A DNA stretch of 64,000 nucleotides from JAHELQ01 sp964491915 (GTDB lineage Bacteria > Acidobacteriota > Aminicenantia > UBA2199). Made by a program: the position numbers and the translations under genes. Positions 26,277 to 34,588 of the stretch are shown piece after piece; within the stretch, counting starts at the first letter, position 1; every line of letters starts with the position of its first letter. The DNA is taken from assembly GCA_964491915.1 (NCBI GenBank), contig CAZBHS010000002.1:124001-188000 (forward strand), in the 5' to 3' direction. The notes beneath the pieces are model-generated. The model made no database searches, was not told the DNA's origin, and worked only from the letters and a program-made list of their open reading frames with translations.

Positions 26277-27479
26277 TTATTCTTTCCCCAGACTTTTTAT
26301 ATATGCCATAACCCCTTCAAATAACCCCTGGGCGATTCGTTGCCTGTATTGCGGTGTTTTGAGCCGCTTTCCTTCGGCATAATTGCTTAAAAAAGAGACC
26401 TCGGCAAGCACCGACGGCATCTGAGCCCCCGCCAGAACATAAAACGGAGCCTTTTTTACCCCCAGGTCACAAATTTCATTGTATTTCATTTTCAGGCTCT
26501 TGACAAGGTTTTGTTGGATCATACCTGAAAGGGCTTTGGATTCGGAATTTTTTGCGTTTTTCAGGATTTGCTCGATAATCGATTTCATCTCGCCGATTGA
26601 TTTTGTACTCATGGCGTTTTCCTGGGCGGCGACTTGTATGGCCCATGGATCGGCTGTCATACTCAGGAAGTAGGTTTCGATCCCCCGCGCTTTTTTTCTT
26701 GGGGCTGAATTGAGGTGCACCGAGACGAACAGGTCGCCTTTCTTGGAATTGGCGATGGCGGTCCGTTCTTCAAGTGAAATGTACACATCTGTGTACCGGG
26801 TCATCAGAACTTGATATTTATTGTTGTGTGTTTCAAACAGTGTTTTCAACCTTTTGCAGATGTCCAGCGCCAGGTTTTTTTCGTGCAATCCCAACTTTTT
26901 GTTACTGGCTCCGGGATCTTTTCCACCATGACCGGGATCGATGATGATACGGCGCACTCCCAGCCCCAGTTGCCGGGCAATGGAATATTTTCCGTCGATA
27001 CTTTTCGGAGGGGTTGCAGGTGTTGTCGATGTTGCCGGAATCGCCAGTATTGTTTCGGCGCTTTTCTCATTGTTGGGATCCTGGAAGATGTCGAATACAA
27101 TGCGAAAGGGAGAGGTGAGGTGAAATCTATGATATTTACCGATGTGGTCAAAATCAAACACGATCCGGTACGTCCCTCCCTGCCGTTTGCCGAGGCGGAT
27201 CCGTTTCAAATTTCCGTCATCGACATCGATGCTGTGCTTTTTTTCCTCCGGGAAGGATTTGTCCAATTGGCAACGGTTCAAATCAAAATACATGCGCGAC
27301 GTGTCCTTGCCCGGTAGTATTTTCTCCTGGACTTTGATCTCGCCGGTTAAATCCAATACAACCCGCGTATAATCTGTATAAGGATAATACCTTATGTTTT
27401 TAAGTTTAACGTTAACCCTGGGCATTGCCAGTGAGACCAAAGCAAAAACCAAAAAAGTAAGCAGGATCAATTTCTTCAT
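26277..27479 (-). CDS. amiC: N-acetylmuramoyl-L-alanine amidase with AMIN domain
   Basis: A signal peptide (about 1-19), an AMIN domain for cell-wall targeting (about 22-135), a Thr/Pro-rich linker (145-162) and a C-terminal Amidase_3 domain (about 177-398) are visible. Zinc ligands are His184 (IIIDPGHGGKDPG), Glu200 (LHEKNLAL) and His255 (FVSVHLNSAP); the catalytic Glu lies in VLAEVSFLSN. It cleaves the bond between MurNAc and the stem peptide during division. The start is consistent with the signal peptide. DegP follows on the same strand. Confidence 0.95.
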   Translation of the reverse strand: MKKLILLTFLVFALVSLAMPRVNVKLKNIRYYPYTDYTRVVLDLTGEIKVQEKILPGKDTSRMYFDLNRCQLDKSFPEEKKHSIDVDDGNLKRIRLGKRQGGTYRIVFDFDHIGKYHRFHLTSPFRIVFDIFQDPNNEKSAETILAIPATSTTPATPPKSIDGKYSIARQLGLGVRRIIIDPGHGGKDPGASNKKLGLHEKNLALDICKRLKTLFETHNNKYQVLMTRYTDVYISLEERTAIANSKKGDLFVSVHLNSAPRKKARGIETYFLSMTADPWAIQVAAQENAMSTKSIGEMKSIIEQILKNAKNSESKALSGMIQQNLVKSLKMKYNEICDLGVKKAPFYVLAGAQMPSVLAEVSFLSNYAEGKRLKTPQYRQRIAQGLFEGVMAYIKSLGKE

Positions 27480-27575
27480 TCTTTTTAGTTTACTGCAAAT
27501 TAGTTAAATTTTCAACATGAAACCCCGAATGAGTTTCATAAAAAGTGTATCGAGTGATGATTATTTTGAAAGGAT

Positions 27576-27606
27576 GAAAAAACGGGGTTGCCGAACGGCA
27601 ACCCCC
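27576..27606 (-). terminator. Rho-independent terminator of the Yip1-family gene
   Basis: The arms GGGGTTGCC and GGCAACCCC form a perfect 9-base-pair stem with a 4-base loop. On the minus strand the stem is followed by a run of T. It lies 24 bases beyond the stop of the gene at 27630. Confidence 0.9.
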
Positions 27607-27629
27607 AAATAGAATGTTCGATAGATTTT

Positions 27630-28226
27630 TTACATAAAAGCCGCGGCGCGACCGAAAGCCAGGCGCATTACCAGGAAGCCGATGATAAAACCGATGATGA
27701 TCTGAGCGATAATTACGGCAATGAAGTATCCTGTCGCTTTGTCCGCCGGTGGGCTTTTTACCTCTTTGATTCCAAGGTAGAGTAGGTAAAGGGCGTAGAG
27801 GCCTCCAACCAGCGCTAAAATACTCAGTGCCGGGATGAGATAAAATACGCCCGCGACCCAGGAGACGGTGTAAGAAAATACCGCGACTTTTAGAGACGCT
27901 TCCATATCTTTTACTGCACCGAAATTTGGAGCCAAAAAGTCAATGATTAGGGCCATTAGGTAGACTCCTGCCAGCGAAAAAAGGTACGATAGTATAGCCC
28001 AGGTAAAGGAATTACCGAACGGCATGCGATAGGTTCCGCCAAGAACCGATCTTCCGACCACCATGTTCCCGATGAGACCCGCGATGGCGGGAATCGCCGC
28101 TAGAATAATCGCGTATTTTGTATACATATCAACTACGGTCATCTTCTCGTTTTTGATGGCCTTCCATTCATCCACCGGTTTGGTGATGATGGCGATAACT
28201 CTTTTGATAATAGCGTTAAAATCCAT
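27630..28226 (-). CDS. Yip1-family membrane protein
   Basis: A 198-residue protein with five hydrophobic segments. The N-terminus (IIKRVIAIITKPVDEWKAIK) is the typical cytoplasmic start of bacterial Yip1-domain proteins. The role of bacterial members is unknown. It is transcribed alone, has a strong terminator, and diverges from the superoxide reductase gene across a 171-base region. Confidence 0.85.
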   Translation of the reverse strand: MDFNAIIKRVIAIITKPVDEWKAIKNEKMTVVDMYTKYAIILAAIPAIAGLIGNMVVGRSVLGGTYRMPFGNSFTWAILSYLFSLAGVYLMALIIDFLAPNFGAVKDMEASLKVAVFSYTVSWVAGVFYLIPALSILALVGGLYALYLLYLGIKEVKSPPADKATGYFIAVIIAQIIIGFIIGFLVMRLAFGRAAAFM

Positions 28227-28329
28227 TTTTCCTCCAAGACTCTTGTCAATTCACTTATATCAAAGATGGTAACGCCTGTCAATAAAAGCCATGCTACAGA
28301 ATTTTTTTTGTTAAATACAATGTCGATAG

Positions 28330-28358
28330 TTGACTTTTAGGAATTGAAATGATATTTT
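28330..28358 (+). promoter_or_regulatory. Promoter of the superoxide reductase gene
   Basis: TTGACT (28330-28335), 17 bases, and TATTTT (28353-28358) lie 39 bases before the start codon. AAGGAGG provides the ribosome site. No recognisable PerR or Fur box was seen. Confidence 0.55.
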
Positions 28359-28397
28359 TTTAACGAAAATTATTAAGGTTAAGGAGGAGTACAAATA

Positions 28398-28778
28398 ATG
28401 GTAAAACAGAAGGAAGTCTACAAATGCGAAATTTGCGGAAACATCGTGGAAGTGTTGCACGGGGGCGCGGGAGCGCTGGTTTGTTGCGGAAAAAACATGG
28501 TGTTATTCGAAGAGAACACCACTGACGCGGCTACGGAGAAACATGTACCGGTTATCGAGAAGAAAGATAACGGCTATCTGGTAAAAGTGGGAGATGTGGC
28601 TCATCCTATGCTGGAAAAACATTACATCGAATGGATCGAATTGTTGGCGGACGGCAAAGTGTACCGTCAATTTTTGAATCCCGGCCGGCAGCCGGAGGCT
28701 TTCTTCGAAATAAATGCTGATCATGTGGTTGCCCGTGAATATTGCAATCTTCACGGCTTGTGGAAAGCCGAAGGTTAG
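28398..28778 (+). CDS. dfx: Desulfoferrodoxin (two-iron superoxide reductase)
   Basis: The 126-residue protein reduces superoxide to hydrogen peroxide without making oxygen, a defence typical of anaerobes. The N-terminal desulforedoxin iron site is complete (Cys10, Cys13, Cys29, Cys30). The catalytic site has His49, His69, His75, Cys116 and His119, with the E-K-H motif at 47-49. A strong AAGGAGG precedes the ATG. It appears to be monocistronic, with a lipase gene 39 bases downstream. Confidence 0.97.
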   Translation: MVKQKEVYKCEICGNIVEVLHGGAGALVCCGKNMVLFEENTTDAATEKHVPVIEKKDNGYLVKVGDVAHPMLEKHYIEWIELLADGKVYRQFLNPGRQPEAFFEINADHVVAREYCNLHGLWKAEG

Positions 28779-28817
28779 GCGCTTTACATTCTCTCCCTTT
28801 TATTTTAACATGGTCCC

Positions 28818-30059
28818 ATGAAGCAACTATTGATATTATTATTGGCGCTATCCGTCTTGTTTCCCTCTTGCAAATTAGGCAATGACGACGACCCGGAACC
28901 GGGCGGGCAAGATAATAGCCCGTCGTTCTTGGTCAGTTACGAGTTGGCGATTCCAGCGACCGTCAATGCCGGCGTACTGGATCAATTCCTCGACGCCATC
29001 GTCGGCTATGACTTTGGCGATCAAATTTTACAAAACCTGACCCACTTGTCTGTGAAGGTCTATAAAGTAACGTATAGTACAACATACAAAGGCGAAACGG
29101 TCGAGGCGTCCGGAATGGTGGTTGTCCCCGATACGGAAGACCCGCTGCCGGTTCTCAGTTATCAGCATGGAACCATCTTTCGCAAAAACGACGCCCCGTC
29201 TAAATTTAAAGGAATCGCCGGAGCCGGCGTCGAAGTGGGGCTGAATCTAGTGATGGCCTCCTGCGGTTATGTGTGCGCGGTTCCCGATTATCTGGGATTC
29301 GGGGCTTCCGAACAATTGTTCCATCCCTTTCATCATGCCGCGTCCACTGCCACGGCATGCGTCGATCTATTGCGGGCGGTGTCGGAATTGTGCGCGGAGC
29401 TGGATGTTCCCCTCGATAACCGTTATTTCTTGTTGGGCTATTCCGAAGGGGGATTCGCCACCATTTCCTTGCAGAAAGAGCTTCAGCAAAAATACGATGC
29501 TTCATTCGATATCGCCGCCTCTTCAGCCGGAGCAGGCGCCTATGATTTGGCGGGCACGGCGCGGGCGTTTATGGAGACAGAGGTTATGACCAACCCTTCG
29601 TACATCTGTTACGTGTTTCTCGCCTATAACGAAGTTTACGGCTGGCAAAGGGATTTGGGAGAGATTTTCCAATCTCCATACAAAGAGAGAATCGAGCAGG
29701 GGCTCTTGTCCGGAAATTTATCTAAAGACGAAATCGAGGCTCAACTCACCGCTCAAACAGCGGAGTTGTTCACTCCAGAGTTCCTCGCCGCTTACCGGGG
29801 CGATGGGGAGACTCAGTTGAAAAACGCACTGAAAGAGAATAATCTCACCAATGGATGGTATCCTGAAGCGCCGACCCGTTTGTACCATGGCACAGCGGAC
29901 GATACCGTACCGCCGTTCAATTCGGTGCAAGCCGAGAATTCATTCGTTACCCAGGGCGCCGCTAACGTCGCCTATTTTCAGATGCCGGGTAAAACCCATG
30001 TTACCGGGATTATTCCCTGGATCAAGGGGTCGGTCTCCTGGTTCGCCACCTTGAAGTAA
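28818..30059 (+). CDS. Lipoprotein alpha/beta hydrolase, secretory-lipase-like
   Basis: A lipobox (LFPSC, Cys18) marks it as a lipoprotein. The alpha/beta hydrolase core has the nucleophile elbow GYSEGG, the acid in HGTADDTVP and the His in GKTHVTG, forming a plausible Ser-Asp-His triad. An HG oxyanion motif lies in SYQHGTIF. Overall it resembles secretory lipases and related esterases. The substrate is unknown. The transglycosylase gene begins 12 bases after its stop. Confidence 0.85.
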   Translation: MKQLLILLLALSVLFPSCKLGNDDDPEPGGQDNSPSFLVSYELAIPATVNAGVLDQFLDAIVGYDFGDQILQNLTHLSVKVYKVTYSTTYKGETVEASGMVVVPDTEDPLPVLSYQHGTIFRKNDAPSKFKGIAGAGVEVGLNLVMASCGYVCAVPDYLGFGASEQLFHPFHHAASTATACVDLLRAVSELCAELDVPLDNRYFLLGYSEGGFATISLQKELQQKYDASFDIAASSAGAGAYDLAGTARAFMETEVMTNPSYICYVFLAYNEVYGWQRDLGEIFQSPYKERIEQGLLSGNLSKDEIEAQLTAQTAELFTPEFLAAYRGDGETQLKNALKENNLTNGWYPEAPTRLYHGTADDTVPPFNSVQAENSFVTQGAANVAYFQMPGKTHVTGIIPWIKGSVSWFATLK

Positions 30060-30071
30060 GGACCGGGGCAA

Positions 30072-30839
30072 TTGGCTAAAAAAGCGAAGACGAGAGAAGG
30101 CAAGAGGCGAGTCTTTCTGTGGATTCTTGTCTTTTTTCTTTTGGGAATTTTTGGTTATACCGGCTTTTTTTTCCTGACATTGCCGGATGTCTCGTATTTA
30201 AAGACAAAAAATCCCGGAACCACTGCCATGATCGAGCAACGAATCAACCAGGCCAAAGCTTCGAATAAAAAATTAGTGGTCCGCCGCCATTGGGTGCCGT
30301 TTGACAAAATACCCGATTTTCTCAAGCAAGCGGTTCGTCTGTCGGAAGACGCCGCTTTCTACTCCCACGACGGCATCGATTACTTTGAATTGAAGGAAGC
30401 GATCAAAAAGAATTTAAAAGAGGGGAAAAAGGCCAGGGGAGGTAGCACCATCACGCAGCAATTGGCCAAAAACCTGTTTCTCTCGACAGAAAAATCCTAT
30501 TTCCGTAAAATTCGGGAATTTTTTATCGCCAAACGGTTGGAGCGCCATCTCTCGAAGAACCGGATCTTCTCTTTGTATCTCAATGTCATCGAGTTCGGGC
30601 GGGGAATATTCGGTGTAGGGGCGGCCAGCGAGTTTTTTTTCAAAAAACCGTTGCAGCAATTGACCGAAGTCCAAATGCTCCGGCTGGCTGCCGTTATCCC
30701 CAAACCCTTGCGCGTCACGCCGTTATCCAATTCCCGCTACCTGAAATGGCGCGCGAATTTACTTCTGGATCGTATACGCCGGGCGGGCTATATCGATGAT
30801 CAGGATTACCAGAGAATCAAGCGCTATTTTGGCAAATAG
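30072..30839 (+). CDS. mtgA: Monofunctional peptidoglycan transglycosylase (GT51)
   Basis: The start appears to be TTG, preceded by AAGGA at 9 bases; no in-frame ATG before the membrane segment fits better. One membrane helix (about residues 13-36) anchors a GT51 domain. The catalytic Glu92 lies in LSEDAAFYSHDGID, followed by GGSTITQQLAKNLFLS and the second conserved Glu in KRLERHLSK. There is no transpeptidase domain, so it polymerises glycan strands from lipid II only. Confidence 0.93.
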   Translation: MAKKAKTREGKRRVFLWILVFFLLGIFGYTGFFFLTLPDVSYLKTKNPGTTAMIEQRINQAKASNKKLVVRRHWVPFDKIPDFLKQAVRLSEDAAFYSHDGIDYFELKEAIKKNLKEGKKARGGSTITQQLAKNLFLSTEKSYFRKIREFFIAKRLERHLSKNRIFSLYLNVIEFGRGIFGVGAASEFFFKKPLQQLTEVQMLRLAAVIPKPLRVTPLSNSRYLKWRANLLLDRIRRAGYIDDQDYQRIKRYFGK

Positions 30840-30853
30840 ACCGCTGATTGCAG

Positions 30854-30882
30854 TTGACAAATCTGTGAATTCTTAATAAAAT
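30854..30882 (+). promoter_or_regulatory. Promoter of the RHH gene, predicted leaderless transcript
   Basis: TTGACA (30854-30859), 17 bases, and TAAAAT (30877-30882) end only 6 bases before the ATG at 30889. Transcription would therefore start at or next to the A of the start codon. CTGTGA (30863-30868) and TCACAG (30882-30887) form inverted arms around the -10 and may be an operator. Confidence 0.65.
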
Positions 30883-30888
30883 CACAGC

Positions 30889-31101
30889 ATGCCGGTTGAA
30901 AAAGTAACCCTCAAAATACCCAGACCATTGTATGATCGCTTGAAGCTTGTCATCGACGGGAGCGGTTTCTCCAGCGTCAACGAATTTGTTGTCTATGTCC
31001 TTCGGGATCTGGTCTCCACAGGGTTCGATGAAAAGAGCGAACTGTCCAAAGAGGAAACCGAGGCCATCAAGAAGCGGCTGAAAAACCTGGGCTATTTCTA
31101 A
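30889..31101 (+). CDS. Small ribbon-helix-helix-like protein
   Basis: The 70 residues begin with a basic beta strand (VEKVTLKIPRPLYDRLK) and a helix-turn-helix-like stretch (SSVNEFVVYVLRDLVS), the pattern of CopG/Arc ribbon-helix-helix DNA-binding proteins. The C-terminal helix is charged (ELSKEETEAIKKRLKNLGYF). No toxin gene is adjacent, so an antitoxin role is not supported. There is no ribosome site, and the promoter places the transcript start at the ATG. Its target may be its own promoter. Confidence 0.7.
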   Translation: MPVEKVTLKIPRPLYDRLKLVIDGSGFSSVNEFVVYVLRDLVSTGFDEKSELSKEETEAIKKRLKNLGYF

Positions 31102-31186
31102 TTTAGTCATTCCCGCCGCCTGAGGCTTATACTCAATAGAAAGCGTGAACTCTACTCCTCTAAATCAAGAAAAATAAAATTTGCAC

Positions 31187-31215
31187 TTGAAATTTACAAA
31201 TCGAAGTATTATTAT
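31187..31215 (+). promoter_or_regulatory. Promoter of the DUF2490/sulfate transport operon
   Basis: TTGAAA (31187-31192), 17 bases, and TATTAT (31210-31215). The expected transcript start is about 31222, which is the A of the first in-frame ATG. The operator begins at the last base of the -10. Confidence 0.65.
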
Positions 31216-31236
31216 TGTAGTATGATTGTACTACAA
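31215..31236. promoter_or_regulatory. Palindromic operator, probable GntR-family site
   Basis: TTGTAGTA and TACTACAA are perfect 8-base inverted arms around 6 bases. The site covers the expected transcript start and the ATG at 31222, an ideal place for repression. A related half-site arrangement lies at the same position in front of the gntR gene at 35772. Confidence 0.65.
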
Positions 31237-31893
31237 ACTAAGCAAAAATGTAGGGCCGGCTTTATGTTTCTCGCCCTGATGTTGTGCTTCGGAGCCCAAA
31301 TAATACGGGGGGATGGTCAAGCCTGGGTTAGCAATTCCCTCGACCTCAAAATCTCACCCAGTTTTGTGGTAGGGTTCCAGCAGGAGCAAAGATTTGACGA
31401 AATGACCATCATGGATCCTTACCTATCCAATGTCGAGGCGAAAATCTCTGTCAACACTGGCAAACGAACTCAGCTTTCCATCGCTTATCGAAGGGAAGGA
31501 AAGAGTAGCGACGGTGATGTGTCGAGGGAGAACCGGATGTTCTTCGACGTCTCGCGGATTGTTTTCAAAAACGAAACCTCCTCTTTGGACGTGAGACTGC
31601 GGTGTGAATCCAGAAACTTTGAAGCCGGCGCTGGGACGGATCATTGGCGGTTCCGGCTGCGGTTGCGCTGGCGAACCAGGGTTGCCATTGGAGCGATCAT
31701 GGTCAAGCCGTTCATGGCAATCGAGTCTTTCGGCGACACGAAAGCCGACGCGCTCGATCGTTACCGGTTCTATGCCGGGCTGGTGGTGCCTTTGGGCAAG
31801 CACGCGGGGTTGGTTCTCAGTTATATCCGCCAGGGAACGAGAGACAAAGAGTCGCTAGATATTCTCGGTACCGGTTTCAAATTATCTTTTTAG
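31222..31893 (+). CDS. DUF2490-family outer-membrane beta-barrel protein
   Basis: The N-terminus has a basic n-region (KQKCRAG) and a hydrophobic segment (about residues 14-30), a fair signal peptide when read from ATG 31222. An internal ATG at 31264 with a weak TAGGG is the alternative. The mature protein begins QAWVSNSLDLKISPSFVVGF and continues in alternating amphipathic strands, ending in Phe like outer-membrane barrels. DUF2490 members have no settled function. It is the first gene of an operon with sulfate ABC transport genes, so it may be the outer-membrane route for the same anion; that is inference from position. Confidence 0.78.
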   Translation: MIVLQTKQKCRAGFMFLALMLCFGAQIIRGDGQAWVSNSLDLKISPSFVVGFQQEQRFDEMTIMDPYLSNVEAKISVNTGKRTQLSIAYRREGKSSDGDVSRENRMFFDVSRIVFKNETSSLDVRLRCESRNFEAGAGTDHWRFRLRLRWRTRVAIGAIMVKPFMAIESFGDTKADALDRYRFYAGLVVPLGKHAGLVLSYIRQGTRDKESLDILGTGFKLSF

Positions 31894-31937
31894 AATGCCG
31901 GATGACTTGGGAATGAATTGATGAATCAGGAGGAACA

Positions 31938-32978
31938 ATGAAGAAAATTTTATGTTTATTGGTTGCGGCTATGGCGGTGGGCGCCGGATGCGGCGGCGGG
32001 GATAAGGCGAGTGTGGGTGAAAACGCGCAGGACACGTTGGTCCTGGGCGCCTATACAGTGCCCAAGGACGCCTATCAAAAAGAGATCATCCCGGCCTTCA
32101 AAAAAATGTGGAAACAGAAAACCGGACGCGATGTTGTATTCCAGGAGAGTTATATGGCCTCCGGAGCGCAATCGCGAACCATTGCCGCCGGTTTTGAAGC
32201 GGATATCGCGGCGCTATCGCTTGAGAAAGATATCCAGCGTTTGTCGGCCAAAGGCCTCATTACTCATGATTGGAAGAGTAGGCGATACAACGGTTTTGTT
32301 ACCCGGTCCGTCGTGGTGATCGCTTTTCGCGAGGGAAATCCTAAGCAGATAAAAGATTGGCAAGATTTAACCCGGGATGATGTGGATGTGATCTATCCAA
32401 GTCCCAAAACTTCCGGAGGCGCCATGTGGTTCGTGAATGCCATTTACGGCTCGGCGTTAAAAATGACGGAGATCAAGGAAGGGAAGCAGGATCGTGATGC
32501 CGCTTACAATCGTCTCAAAGCTATTCAGCGGCGAGTCAAGGTGATGGACAAATCGGGGCGGGCGTCTGTGACTACATTTGAGAACGGAATCGGCGATGCG
32601 TTGCTGACTTATGAAAATGAGGCCATGCTCCGGCAAAAGCAGGGCAAGCAATTTCCCTTCATCGTGCCGCAGTGCACAATCTTGATCGAGAATCCCATCG
32701 CTGTGGTTGATCGAAATGCCGACAAACACGGCAGCCGCGAAGTGGCCGAAGCGTTCATCGAGTTTGTCCTGGAGCGCGAAGCCCAACGGAGTTTTGCCAG
32801 ATTCGGCTTTAGGTCGGTGGATGAAGTTGTGCTAGAAGAATTCTCGCAAAAGTACATTGTTCCAGAATATTTATTCGACGTAAATTACCTGGGTGGTTGG
32901 GACCGCATTTACAAAGATCTTTACGATAGCAATGGCGTTTGGGCGCAAGTTGTTTTGGAGCTAGCGGATGAATTTTGA
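31938..32978 (+). CDS. sbp: Sulfate/thiosulfate ABC transporter substrate-binding lipoprotein
   Basis: A lipobox (VGAGC, Cys19) anchors the protein in the membrane. The body matches the Sbp/CysP family: LVLGAYTVPKDAYQKEIIPA, YMASGAQSRTIAAGFEADI, then PSPKTSGGAMW and the later GIGDALLTYENEA. These regions line the anion site in known sulfate-binding proteins. AGGAGG lies before the ATG. It is followed by cysT, overlapping by 11 bases. Sulfate is the likeliest ligand, but tungstate or molybdate cannot be excluded from sequence. Confidence 0.92.
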   Translation: MKKILCLLVAAMAVGAGCGGGDKASVGENAQDTLVLGAYTVPKDAYQKEIIPAFKKMWKQKTGRDVVFQESYMASGAQSRTIAAGFEADIAALSLEKDIQRLSAKGLITHDWKSRRYNGFVTRSVVVIAFREGNPKQIKDWQDLTRDDVDVIYPSPKTSGGAMWFVNAIYGSALKMTEIKEGKQDRDAAYNRLKAIQRRVKVMDKSGRASVTTFENGIGDALLTYENEAMLRQKQGKQFPFIVPQCTILIENPIAVVDRNADKHGSREVAEAFIEFVLEREAQRSFARFGFRSVDEVVLEEFSQKYIVPEYLFDVNYLGGWDRIYKDLYDSNGVWAQVVLELADEF

Positions 32979-33795
32979 TCTCTCCCAAAAGGCGAGGCCG
33001 GCCTCTCTATTGCTGAGGTCGGTTCCTATCGCATACATCGTTCTACTAATTTTATTACCGGTTGCCGCCTTAGCCTCCGAAGCGCTGCGGGGTGGTATCG
33101 GGAATATGCTGAAGCAAATAGTTATGCCTCAGGCCCTTCACGCGTTAACGTTGACCTTTGGGATCGCGTTTTTGATGGTCATTGTCAATATTGTGACCGG
33201 TACGGCGATGGCCTGGATTATGGTGCGCTACGATTTCCCATTCAAAAGCTTTGTGAATGCGATGATTGATGTTCCCTTCGCCATCCCCACTGTCGTCACC
33301 GGCATGATGTTGGTGGCGTTATATGGGCCCAACAGCACAATGGGGATGATTTTAGGGGACTATGGAATCGAGATCATCTTCGATAAGCCGGGCATCATCT
33401 TAGCATTGTTATTTGTGACATTCCCGTTTGTAGTAAGAGCTGTACAGCCTGTCTTGATGGAATTGGAAACAGACATGGAAGAGGCTGCCGGGACTCTGGG
33501 CGCGTCAAAAGCAACTACATTTTTAAAAGTGGTATTGCCTGTCTTAATACCCTCTATTCTAAGTGGGGCCGCACTCTCCTTTAGCCGCGCTTTAGGAGAG
33601 TTCGGCTCCATTGTTATCGTGGCGGGGAATATCCCCATGAAAACCCAGGTCGCTTCTGTGTATATATATGGCGAAATCGAAAGCTCCAACATTCAAGGGG
33701 CTCTGGGGGTGGCGGTGGTGTTGCTATTGAGTTCGCTGCTTATCTTAATGTTGTTGAACGCTTTGCAAAGGTGGAGTCATCGATATGGGCAATAA
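32968..33795 (+). CDS. cysT: Sulfate ABC transporter permease CysT (CysU)
   Basis: A 275-residue inner-membrane permease with six predicted helices. The conserved EAA loop is EEAAGTLGASKATTFLKVVLP, which contacts the ATPase. IDVPFAIPTVVTGMMLVALYG is typical of CysT. It pairs with CysW to form the channel. It overlaps the binding-protein gene and cysW by 11 bases each. Confidence 0.93.
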   Translation: MNFDLSQKARPASLLLRSVPIAYIVLLILLPVAALASEALRGGIGNMLKQIVMPQALHALTLTFGIAFLMVIVNIVTGTAMAWIMVRYDFPFKSFVNAMIDVPFAIPTVVTGMMLVALYGPNSTMGMILGDYGIEIIFDKPGIILALLFVTFPFVVRAVQPVLMELETDMEEAAGTLGASKATTFLKVVLPVLIPSILSGAALSFSRALGEFGSIVIVAGNIPMKTQVASVYIYGEIESSNIQGALGVAVVLLLSSLLILMLLNALQRWSHRYGQ

Positions 33796-34588
33796 TTTCA
33801 AACGTTGGATTTTATTCATTCTTGTCATGGGTTGGTTCGCTGTATTGGTGCTTTTGCCGCTGATGGGCATTGTCTGGGAAACATTGCGTTCCGGAACCGG
33901 CATTTTTCTTTCATCATTGCAAACACCGGAAGCGCTGCATTCTTTCCGGTTGACGTTGATTATCACTTTCATCGCTGTAACAATCAACACGGTTGTGGGA
34001 ACGATTCTCGCCATTGTACTCTCCCGTCATGAATTCAAGGGGAAACTCTTACTCGAGAGCCTCATTGATCTTCCATTCGCCGTGTCGCCGGTGGTTGCGG
34101 GGGTGATGTTTATCATCCTATTCGGCCCCGAAGGTTGGATCGGAAGTTGGTTTGAAAGTATGAACATCAAAATCATCTATGCGTTACCTGGAATGATCAT
34201 TGCGACGCTATTCGTCACCCTGCCGTTTGTGGTTCGGGAAGTGACGCCGGTGTTGAGGGAATTCGGTAGGGACCAAGAAGAGTGCGCCGCCATTTTAGGC
34301 GCCTCCGGCTGGCAAACCTTTTGGAGGGTGACCTTGCCCTCCATCAAGTGGGGGTTGGCCTACGGGATCACCCTCACCATCGCCCGTTCCATCGGCGAGT
34401 TCGGAGCGGTTCTGGTGGTGAGCGGCAGTATCATCAATAAAACCCAAACAGCCACGCTCTACATTCATGATCAATTCACCGATTTTAATTATGCCGGCGC
34501 CTTTGCCGCGGCATTGATATTGGCGGCGATATCGTTTGTGGTACTCAACGCCATACAGTTTGTCTACAAAAGAAGGAGATGTTTGTAA
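33785..34588 (+). CDS. cysW: Sulfate ABC transporter permease CysW
   Basis: A 267-residue permease with six helices, homologous to CysT. The DLPFAVSPVVAGVMFIILFG segment and the EAA loop (EECAAILGASGWQTFWRVTLP) mark it as CysW-type. The long extension seen in some CysW proteins after EFG is short here. The stop shares one base with the cysA start (TAATG). Confidence 0.93.
   Translation: MGNNFKRWILFILVMGWFAVLVLLPLMGIVWETLRSGTGIFLSSLQTPEALHSFRLTLIITFIAVTINTVVGTILAIVLSRHEFKGKLLLESLIDLPFAVSPVVAGVMFIILFGPEGWIGSWFESMNIKIIYALPGMIIATLFVTLPFVVREVTPVLREFGRDQEECAAILGASGWQTFWRVTLPSIKWGLAYGITLTIARSIGEFGAVLVVSGSIINKTQTATLYIHDQFTDFNYAGAFAAALILAAISFVVLNAIQFVYKRRRCL

Noticed and set aside
30889..31101. RHH protein as an antitoxin of a toxin-antitoxin pair
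   Set aside because: No small toxin ORF lies next to it; the following gene is an exported barrel under its own promoter.
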